Source of the DNA: an uncultured Marinomonas sp.
GTDB lineage: Bacteria > Pseudomonadota > Gammaproteobacteria > Pseudomonadales > Marinomonadaceae
Length of the DNA: 33,472 nucleotides
Assembly: GCA_938009755.1 (NCBI GenBank)
Contig: CALLIL010000044.1
Span: 1 to 33,472 of the forward strand
Direction: 5' to 3'
In this document: positions 27,222-33,472 of the stretch, piece after piece
Layout: each line of letters begins with the position of its first letter
How positions within the stretch are numbered: position 1 is the stretch's first letter
Position numbers and translations under genes: made by a program
Notes under the pieces: generated by a model
The model's input: the letters and a program-made list of their open reading frames with translations, nothing else
What the model was told of the DNA's origin: nothing
Database searches by the model: none

Positions 27222-27265
27222 ACGCTGTGCGGGCAAGGCACAGCGTTTTCTTTATTTTTATATTT
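27222..27265 (+). terminator. Intrinsic terminator/attenuator directly before dgcA
   Basis: ACGCTGTGC (27222-27230), a 7-nt loop and GCACAGCGT (27238-27246) form a perfect 9-bp stem, followed by TTTTCTTTATTTTTATATTTT. Only about 11 nt separate the T-tract from the dgcA ribosome site (GGGAG, 27277-27281). A dgcA promoter would therefore have to lie upstream of the hairpin, which makes it part of the dgcA leader or a read-through control. Confidence 0.8.
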
Positions 27266-27289
27266 TCCAGTTAAGCGGGAGTCCTTTTT

Positions 27290-29353
27290 ATGTCCCAATA
27301 TGATGTTCTATTCGAGCCTCTTAAAATCAATAAACTTACCATCCGAAATCGAATAGTCAGTACGGCTCACGCTGAAGTGTATGCAACCGATGGCGGCATG
27401 ACGACAGATCGCTATGTGAAATATTACGAAGAAAAAGCCAAAGGTGGTTGTGGTTTGTCCATTTGTGGTGGCTCCAGTGTGGTGTCGATTGATAGCCCGC
27501 AAAGCTGGTGGAGTTCGGTGAATTTGTCCACGGATCGTATTATTCCGCATTTCCAAAACCTTGCTGATGCCGTACATAAACACGGCGGCAAGATCATGAT
27601 TCAAATCACCCACATGGGACGTCGTTCTCGTTGGGACGGTGAAAACTGGCCGAACTTAATGTCGCCTTCTGGCATTCGTGAGCCTGTGCATCGCGCGACG
27701 TGTAAGGTGATCGAAGTAGAAGAAATCTGGCGCATTATCGGCGATTTCGTGCAAGCGGCTCGTCGAGCTAAAGAAGGCGGTTTGGATGGTGTTGAATTAT
27801 CTGCGGTTCACCAACATATGATTGACCAGTTCTGGTCGCCACGAGTGAACAAACGCACGGACGAATGGGGCGGAACCTTTGAAGGTCGCATGAAATTCGG
27901 CATGGAAGTTTTGAAAGCCGTGCGAGAAGAAGTCGGCCCTGATTTTGTGGTGGGAATGCGTATTACGGGAGATGAATTTCACCCAGACGGTTTGAACCAC
28001 GACGACATGAAACAAATTGCACAATATTACGATGCCACAGGCATGGTGGATTATTTCGGTGTGGTGGGTTCTGGTTGTGACACACACAACACCTTGGCGA
28101 ACGTGATTCCAAACATGAGCTATCCGCCAGAGCCTTTCTTACATTTGGCGGCAGGCATCAAAGAAGTGGTGAATGTGCCTGTGATTCACGCGCAAAACAT
28201 CAAAGACCCGAACCAAGCGAAACGCATCATTGAAGCAGGTTATGTGGATTTTGTTGGTATGACCCGAGCGCATATCGCTGATCCGCATTTCATTGCCAAG
28301 ATCAAAATGGATCAGGTGGATCAGATTCGCCAGTGTGTTGGTGCTAACTATTGTATTGATCGCCAGTACCAAGGCTTGGACGTTTTGTGTATTCAAAATA
28401 CCGCCACGTCTCGTGAGTACATGGGCTTGCCTCATATCATCGAAAAAACCACCGGCCCTATTCGTAACGTGGTTGTCGTTGGCGGTGGGCCTGGCGGTCT
28501 GGAAGCGGCGAGAGTAGCGGCGGAGCGCGGTCATAAAGTCACCCTGATTGAAAAAGCCCCAGAGCTTGGCGGTCAAATTACCTTGGCAGCGAAAGCCCCA
28601 CAGCGGGACCAAATTGCAGGGATTTCTCGTTGGTTAGTCATGGAAGTAGAGCGCTTAGGTGTCGAGATTCGTTTGAATACCGCAGCGGATGAAAACCTTG
28701 TTAAAGAACTGGATCCAGACGTGTGTATTTTGACCACTGGCGGTCGTCCTTTCTTGGATCAAAATCCAGAATGGGGTGCCGCGGAAGGTTTGGTTGTGTC
28801 CACTTGGGATATTTTGAGTGGCAAAGTAGAACCGGGTAAAAATGTTTTAATCTACGACACCATCTGTGAATTTTCTGGCATGTCCGCAGCAGATTATTTG
28901 GCGTCAAAAGGGTCGTTAGTGGAATTGGTGACAGACGACATCAAACCGGGCGTTGGCATTGGCGGTACGACTTTCCCAACCTATTACCGTTCGCTTTATG
29001 AGAAAGAAGTCATCATGACGTCGGACATGTTGCTGGAAAAAGTCTATCGCGAAGGAGATAAATTGGTTGCTGTGCTAGAGAACGAATACACAGCCCAACA
29101 AGAAGAACGCGTGGTGGATCAGATTGTTGTCGAGAATGGTACAAAAGCCAATGATGAGTTGTATTACGCACTGAAAGAAAGCTCGGTGAATAAAGGCCAA
29201 ATCGATAATGAAACCTTGTTCGATATCAAACCTCAGCCAGTTTTGAGTGGTGACAGCGAAGGCATGATTTTGTGGCGCTTGGGAGATTGTGTTTCGCAGC
29301 GCAATATTCATGCGGCTATGTATGATGCCCTTCGTTTATGTAAGGATCTCTAA
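27290..29353 (+). CDS. dgcA: Dimethylglycine demethylase, flavoprotein subunit DgcA
   Basis: This 687-residue enzyme is of the trimethylamine dehydrogenase/old yellow enzyme type and demethylates N,N-dimethylglycine to sarcosine. The N-terminal FMN TIM barrel spans about 1-345 (IQITHMGRRSRWDGENWPN, GGLDGVELSAVHQHMIDQFW). An Fe-S loop follows with Cys349, Ala352, Cys355 and Cys367. The C-terminal part is a Rossmann ADP/FAD-binding module (NVVVVGGGPGGLEAARVAAE, near residue 395). In trimethylamine dehydrogenase the position of Ala352 is a cysteine ligand. GGGAG lies 8 nt upstream of the ATG. It is followed 17 nt later by dgcB. A stachydrine demethylase is the closest alternative, but gene order favours DgcA. 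Confidence 0.9.
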   Translation: MSQYDVLFEPLKINKLTIRNRIVSTAHAEVYATDGGMTTDRYVKYYEEKAKGGCGLSICGGSSVVSIDSPQSWWSSVNLSTDRIIPHFQNLADAVHKHGGKIMIQITHMGRRSRWDGENWPNLMSPSGIREPVHRATCKVIEVEEIWRIIGDFVQAARRAKEGGLDGVELSAVHQHMIDQFWSPRVNKRTDEWGGTFEGRMKFGMEVLKAVREEVGPDFVVGMRITGDEFHPDGLNHDDMKQIAQYYDATGMVDYFGVVGSGCDTHNTLANVIPNMSYPPEPFLHLAAGIKEVVNVPVIHAQNIKDPNQAKRIIEAGYVDFVGMTRAHIADPHFIAKIKMDQVDQIRQCVGANYCIDRQYQGLDVLCIQNTATSREYMGLPHIIEKTTGPIRNVVVVGGGPGGLEAARVAAERGHKVTLIEKAPELGGQITLAAKAPQRDQIAGISRWLVMEVERLGVEIRLNTAADENLVKELDPDVCILTTGGRPFLDQNPEWGAAEGLVVSTWDILSGKVEPGKNVLIYDTICEFSGMSAADYLASKGSLVELVTDDIKPGVGIGGTTFPTYYRSLYEKEVIMTSDMLLEKVYREGDKLVAVLENEYTAQQEERVVDQIVVENGTKANDELYYALKESSVNKGQIDNETLFDIKPQPVLSGDSEGMILWRLGDCVSQRNIHAAMYDALRLCKDL

Positions 29354-29370
29354 TCGAGATGGGGTGAAAA

Positions 29371-31329
29371 ATGATTCTTGATTGGTTACTTCCGACTCTC
29401 ATTTTAACGCTTCTGGTGCTTGCGGGAATCGGTGCTGTACGTCGTATGAATATGTGGCGCGCGGGACAGGCGGAAAAAGTCGATATTATCGCGGGTTTGT
29501 TGGCGATGCCGAAGCGCTATCTGCACGATTTGCATCATGTGGTTGAACGCGACAAATACATGTCACGTACTCACGTTGCTACAGGCGGTGGTTTTGTTTT
29601 GGCCATGGCGCTGGTGATCTTAGTTCACCTAATTGGTATTGAAAGCAAGGTGCTTTCTTGGATGCTGTTAGGGGCTTTGAGCATGATGTTTTGTGGTGCG
29701 GTGTTTGTCTTTAAGCGTCGACGAAATCCACCGTCTCGTTTGTCGAAAGGCCCGTGGATGCGGTTGCCGAAAAATCTCCTAATCTTTTCCGTTACCTTCT
29801 TTGTTTTAACCTTGCCAGCGGCGGGTGTGCTGCCAGCGAGTTTTACATTGGGCGTTATGGGGCAATGGTTTTTGACGCTTGTGTTGTCCGCCTTGGTGTT
29901 GATGAGCCTAAGCGAAATGTTGTTTGGCATGACGTGGGGTGGGCCGATGAAACACGCCTTTGCTGGCGCGTTGCACTTGGCATTTCACCGTCGACCAGAA
30001 CGCTTTGGTGGAGGTCGTTCTACCGGACTGAAACCAGTGGATTTAGAAGATAACGCCTTGGCGTCTGGCAAGGTGCTCGGTGTGGCGAAGCCTTCCGATT
30101 TTAAATGGAATCAGTTATTAGGTTTTGATGCCTGTGTGCAATGCGGTCGTTGTGAAGCCATGTGTCCGGCGTTTGCCGCAGGGCAGCCGTTGAACCCGAA
30201 AAAGCTGATTCAAGATATGGTGGTGGGTTTTGCTGGTGGAACAGATGAACACTACGCGGGCAGCCGTTATCCAGACAAAGCGGTCGAAGGCAAAGCGGTT
30301 GGCGAGGCCAAAGGCGGCGTAGATCACATCATCACTGACGGTTTAATCAACCCTGAAACCTTGTGGTCTTGTACCACTTGTCGCGCCTGTGTTGAAGAGT
30401 GTCCGATGATGATTGAACACGTGGATGCGATTGTCGATATGCGTCGTTTTTTGACCTTAGAAAAAGGCGAAACACCAAACAAAGGCGCCGAAATTCTCGA
30501 CAATATTATTGCCACAGACAACCCAAATGGTTACGCGCCAGCCAGTCGAACACACTGGGCGGCTGACCAAAATTTGAATCTGATGAAAGACGTGAAAAAA
30601 GCCGAGGTGCTTTTTTGGGTGTCTGATGGCGCCTTTGATATGCGCAGTCAGCGGATTTTACGTTCCTTCGTGACGCTATTAAAAGCCGCCAATGTGGATG
30701 TGGCGATTTTGGGTGACGAAGAGCGTGACAGTGGAGATGTGGCGAGACGTTTGGGTGACGATGCCACCTTCCAAAGTCTTGCAAAACGTAACTTGGCGAC
30801 ATTAGGACAGTATGAATTTAAAACGCTTGTGACAACTGACCCTCATGCGTTTCATTGTTTGAAAAATGAGTATGGAGACTTTGGCTCCGATGCCTTGGAA
30901 GGCGTTGACGTGCTTCATCATACGACCTTTTTGAATCAGTTGATTAAGGCTGGGCGTTTGCAAGTAGAAGGTTTCAAAGGTGGAAAAGTGACGTATCACG
31001 ACCCTTGTTACCTTGGTCGATACAATGGGGAATACGAAGCGCCACGGGAATTATTAGCGTCATTGGGCATTGAAATAGAGGAAATGGAACGCTCAGGTTA
31101 TCGCTCTCGTTGTTGTGGCGGTGGCGGCGGTGCGCCTATTACCGATATTCCTGGTGAAAGACGTATTGCGGATATGCGCATGGAAGATGTGGTCAGTACA
31201 GGCGCAGAAATGGTTGCCGTGGGTTGTCAGCAATGTACGGCCATGCTGGAAGGCGTTGTGGAGCCTCGACCTGTGGTGAAAGACATCGCCGAAATATTAG
31301 CGAGCCAGTTGATTGAGGTGCATTCATGA
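29371..31329 (+). CDS. dgcB: Dimethylglycine demethylase, membrane Fe-S subunit DgcB
   Basis: This 652-residue protein has several hydrophobic segments in its first ~190 residues. A ferredoxin-like region with two CxxCxxCxxxC motifs follows: Cys255/258/261/265 (CVQCGRCEAMCP) and Cys334/337/340/344 (CTTCRACVEECP). The C-terminal HdrD/GlpC-type cysteine-rich domain includes YHDPCYLGRYN, SRCCGGGGG and GCQQCTAML. It would carry electrons from DgcA towards the membrane quinone pool, possibly with the adjacent ETF-like pair. It starts 17 nt after dgcA and ends in an ATGA overlap with the ETF-alpha gene. Confidence 0.9.
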   Translation: MILDWLLPTLILTLLVLAGIGAVRRMNMWRAGQAEKVDIIAGLLAMPKRYLHDLHHVVERDKYMSRTHVATGGGFVLAMALVILVHLIGIESKVLSWMLLGALSMMFCGAVFVFKRRRNPPSRLSKGPWMRLPKNLLIFSVTFFVLTLPAAGVLPASFTLGVMGQWFLTLVLSALVLMSLSEMLFGMTWGGPMKHAFAGALHLAFHRRPERFGGGRSTGLKPVDLEDNALASGKVLGVAKPSDFKWNQLLGFDACVQCGRCEAMCPAFAAGQPLNPKKLIQDMVVGFAGGTDEHYAGSRYPDKAVEGKAVGEAKGGVDHIITDGLINPETLWSCTTCRACVEECPMMIEHVDAIVDMRRFLTLEKGETPNKGAEILDNIIATDNPNGYAPASRTHWAADQNLNLMKDVKKAEVLFWVSDGAFDMRSQRILRSFVTLLKAANVDVAILGDEERDSGDVARRLGDDATFQSLAKRNLATLGQYEFKTLVTTDPHAFHCLKNEYGDFGSDALEGVDVLHHTTFLNQLIKAGRLQVEGFKGGKVTYHDPCYLGRYNGEYEAPRELLASLGIEIEEMERSGYRSRCCGGGGGAPITDIPGERRIADMRMEDVVSTGAEMVAVGCQQCTAMLEGVVEPRPVVKDIAEILASQLIEVHS

Positions 31330-32600
31330 CAGACTCTTTCCCTCAGATTCTTCGTCGTGACCCAAGAGCGGAGTGGATCGCACGAAATCGTTTACACCCT
31401 TTGCATGACAGCGTCATGGCGGCCAACGGCGCAGAAGTTCGTGGCCCTTCGGGTTTGTTGCGTAAAAATCCTCATGTTATCGGTTTTATTGGGCCAAATG
31501 GCATTAAGCGAATTGATCGGGCGAATACGTCTTCTGGCTTAATGGCTGGGAAAAAACGCTCGTCTACCACACAAGATGTCGAACTGCCTTTGCATCAAGT
31601 GATCGATCCAACGGGTTACATTGTGGTGGTGCCAGACATGGTCGGTGGGCGTTTAACTACTCATGATAAAGATATTTTAGGTCTGGGTCACAGCTTAATA
31701 AAAGAATACGCCGATAACATGGCCGTGGTGGCGGTGTGTTTTGGGGAAAGTAAAGAAACCCAATTTGAATTGGCTGGTGTGGATCGCTTGATTCATTTGT
31801 CCAGCGCGGAATACGAAGGTTTCTCGCCAGAAGCTCGTTTAGCGGCGTTGCAACATATTCATCAAATATACCAACCGAAGCATTGGCTGTTTCCTGATTC
31901 CATCAATGGTGGAACGGATTTGGCGTCGCGCTTGTCTGCGCGTATTGGAGAGCGAGCGGCGGCACAAGCATGGCAAGTGTCGATTGCTCAAACTGTATGT
32001 CGAGGTGCGTCAGCAAGCCTAGATATCAAACGGGAAACGCCGCGTATTTTAATGTTATTGGAAGAGTGCGGAAATGCCATTAATGAAACTCGCCATGAAG
32101 TCTTGCCATTAACCTTGGACCGTTTTGAAATGACGGATACGCGTATTGAAGACAACGGCTTGGTTGATGTCGATCCTAATGCGGTGCCTTTGGCGGAAGC
32201 AGAATTCATCTTGTCTGCGGGTAATGGCATTCATAATTGGGAGCAATTCCATGCCTGTGCAAAAGCATTGGGCGCAACAGAAGGCGCGAGCCGCGTGGCG
32301 GTGGACGATGGTTTTATGCCACGGGCTCGACAAGTGGGCGCGTCTGGTACTTGGGTGACGGCGCAAGTCTATTTGGCTGTTGGTATATCAGGTGCGATAC
32401 AGCACATGCAAGGCATCGGGCAATGTGACAAGGTGATTGCCATTAATACCGATGCGGGTTGTGACATGGTGAAGCGAGCTGACCTGGCTGTGATCGGTGA
32501 CAGTGAAGAAGTGCTGCAAGCATTGATGGCACTGGCGAATGAGCGCAAAGGTGTTTTGCTCGATGATGCTTTGCCAAAGGAGGAAAATCATGTTGCCTGA
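31326..32600 (+). CDS. Electron-transfer flavoprotein alpha-like subunit with N-terminal extension
   Basis: This 424-residue FixB/EtfA-family protein carries the C-terminal FAD-binding segment VYLAVGISGAIQHMQGIGQC, then AINTDAGCDMVKRADLAVIGD (about residues 355-395). The part resembling ordinary ETF-alpha starts near residue 98 (GYIVVVPDMVGGRLTT). The ~95 residues before it are extra, contain no cysteine, and are not a ferredoxin. Known ETF-alpha chains are around 310-320 residues. It corresponds by context to the ETF-alpha gene after dgcB in Pseudomonas (PA5400 type). Its start overlaps the dgcB stop by 4 nt and its end overlaps the beta-like gene by 11 nt. It is likely the dedicated electron acceptor for dimethylglycine demethylation. 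Confidence 0.88.
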   Translation: MTDSFPQILRRDPRAEWIARNRLHPLHDSVMAANGAEVRGPSGLLRKNPHVIGFIGPNGIKRIDRANTSSGLMAGKKRSSTTQDVELPLHQVIDPTGYIVVVPDMVGGRLTTHDKDILGLGHSLIKEYADNMAVVAVCFGESKETQFELAGVDRLIHLSSAEYEGFSPEARLAALQHIHQIYQPKHWLFPDSINGGTDLASRLSARIGERAAAQAWQVSIAQTVCRGASASLDIKRETPRILMLLEECGNAINETRHEVLPLTLDRFEMTDTRIEDNGLVDVDPNAVPLAEAEFILSAGNGIHNWEQFHACAKALGATEGASRVAVDDGFMPRARQVGASGTWVTAQVYLAVGISGAIQHMQGIGQCDKVIAINTDAGCDMVKRADLAVIGDSEEVLQALMALANERKGVLLDDALPKEENHVA

Positions 32601-33372
32601 TGTAAAAGTGTTTTCCCTTTTGTCTATTGGTCGACATCCTCAATCAGGGCGTGCTCGTCGAGCTGAACAAGACGCCCGAGCAGTCGAATTAGGATTAACC
32701 TTGGTGGGGCGCGATTTGAATCTTGTACACGCTGGCAGTGCTCAACAGGATGATTCAGTTTTGCGCCAATACGCTGGAATGGGACTGCCCGCTTTGACAC
32801 TGCTAGAGCAGGAAGAAAATGCGGATATCTTACCTAGTTTGGCTAAGTTTTTGCAGAATAACCAGGCTGGTATTGTGTTAATGGGCGTGCGTGCTGAGTC
32901 TGGTGAGTCATCAGGTATGCTGCCTTATTTACTTGCGGAAAAGCTGGGTTGGCCTATTGTTTCTCGTATTGCGGACATTGTGGATATCAAAGAGGGCGTG
33001 GCCGATGTGTTATTGGCTTTGCCTCGTGGTCAACGCCGCGCGGTACAGGTTGCTTTACCTTTTATTGCAACGCTTGATAATGCGGCGTCTGCGCCTCGTC
33101 AAACCGCTTATGGTTCAGGCTTACGCGCAAAGATTGAGGTAGTTTCAAGTGAATCGACTGTGGACGATTTGACGCTGAATTGGCAAGTCTCACCGGCCAA
33201 ACCTCGCCCTAAACGCATGAAGGTGGTGAAAGCGAAAACAGCGGCAGATCGTTTTAAAGCCGCTACAGCCAAACTAGCAGGTGGCGGCGGTCAAGTTCTG
33301 AAAGAAGGAACGCCAGCCGAAAAAGCTCAGGCGATCTTTGACCTTTTATTGGAAGAGAAGGTCATTCGTTAA
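32590..33372 (+). CDS. Electron-transfer flavoprotein beta-like subunit
   Basis: This 260-residue EtfB/FixA-family protein pairs with the alpha-like subunit. Recognisable parts are RRAEQDARAVELGLTLVG near the N terminus, VLMGVRAESGESSGMLPYLLAEKLGWP (about 97-123) and PRGQRRAVQVALPFIATLDN, the counterpart of the ETF-beta signature though quite divergent. I choose ATG 32590, preceded by AAAGGAGG (32576-32583); an upstream in-frame start at 32539 lies inside the alpha-like gene and lacks such a site. The last ~60 residues are Lys/Ala-rich (KVVKAKTAADRFKAATAKLA), then a conserved-looking EKAQAIFDLLLEE. It ends the recognised dgc unit. Confidence 0.85.
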   Translation: MLPDVKVFSLLSIGRHPQSGRARRAEQDARAVELGLTLVGRDLNLVHAGSAQQDDSVLRQYAGMGLPALTLLEQEENADILPSLAKFLQNNQAGIVLMGVRAESGESSGMLPYLLAEKLGWPIVSRIADIVDIKEGVADVLLALPRGQRRAVQVALPFIATLDNAASAPRQTAYGSGLRAKIEVVSSESTVDDLTLNWQVSPAKPRPKRMKVVKAKTAADRFKAATAKLAGGGGQVLKEGTPAEKAQAIFDLLLEEKVIR

Positions 33373-33397
33373 GCCTAAATTTAGGAGTAAGCCTTCT

Positions 33398-33472
33398 ATG
33401 ATGATTGTAGATTTAATCGATGAAGTGGATTTTATTGAGAAGTTAAGAAATATTAACGTACCAGTAACAGAG
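33398..33472 (+). CDS. Start of an unidentified CDS running off the window
   Basis: An open frame of 25 codons begins MMIVDLIDEVDFIEKLRN and continues to the window edge. AGGAG (33383-33387) lies 10 nt before the first ATG and 13 nt before the second. It starts 26 nt after the ETF-beta-like stop, so it may belong to the same operon. The fragment is too short for me to recognise a family. Confidence 0.55.
   Translation, partial: MMIVDLIDEVDFIEKLRNINVPVTE

Noticed and set aside
32539-32589. Earlier start for the ETF-beta-like gene
   Set aside because: It lies wholly within the ETF-alpha-like gene and lacks the strong AAAGGAGG that precedes ATG 32590.
1-33472. Mobile elements, phage genes, CRISPR arrays, toxin-antitoxin or defence systems
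   Set aside because: Genes read as intact metabolic, transport and regulatory functions; no transposase, integrase, repeat-spacer pattern or defence-type domain was seen.

Overview
The window looks like chromosomal DNA of a marine gammaproteobacterium of the Oceanospirillales type. A Marinomonas-like genome is my best guess, from moderate GC, an OmpK-type porin, and a Pseudomonas-style dimethylglycine/sarcosine catabolic gene set. That assignment is inference; no rRNA or other taxonomic marker is present. All large ORFs are intact, and I see no insertion sequence, phage, CRISPR array, tRNA or rRNA.

Layout. (1) 45-3713: hexuronate catabolism. A UxuR/ExuR-like repressor is divergent from uxuB and uxuA, with a striking tandem operator between them. 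(2) 3786-5414: a LysE/RhtB exporter divergent from a GcvA-like LysR regulator. (3) 5658-10917: soxB-soxD-soxA-soxG, heterotetrameric sarcosine oxidase, tightly overlapped and closed by a strong terminator. (4) 11120-17516: an M32 carboxypeptidase, a flavin amine oxidase, a Cache-type chemoreceptor, a DUF1348 protein and the OmpK/Tsx-family channel. (5) 18089-23620: the glycine cleavage genes, split around a divergent promoter. An XRE-cupin regulator plus gcvT run leftward; gcvH and gcvP run rightward. A perfect 14-bp-arm palindrome lies between them. (6) 23722-25062: an NCS2 xanthine-type permease. (7) 25477-33372: a dimethylglycine demethylase cluster: M19 dipeptidase-like protein, V4R/DUF5943-like protein, dgcA, dgcB, and an ETF alpha/beta-like pair. 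A further CDS runs off the right edge.

How the genes fit. DgcAB with its ETF pair would convert dimethylglycine to sarcosine, SoxBDAG sarcosine to glycine, and GcvTHP glycine to CO2, NH3 and a one-carbon unit on tetrahydrofolate. The window therefore holds the lower half of glycine betaine breakdown. The betaine-to-dimethylglycine step (gbcAB), the usual activator gbdR, glyA and purU are not in the window. OmpK and the NCS2 permease suggest nucleoside/purine uptake, and their leaders share a similar A-tract/GTGC motif.

Most worth a second look: the M19-like protein has lost one half of the binuclear metal site; DgcA has Ala in place of one of the four Fe-S cysteines expected from trimethylamine dehydrogenase; an intrinsic terminator sits inside the dgc cluster just before dgcA; a palindrome between the XRE-cupin regulator and gcvH is a good operator candidate; and a strong orphan hairpin lies in the gene-free stretch between ompK and gcvT.
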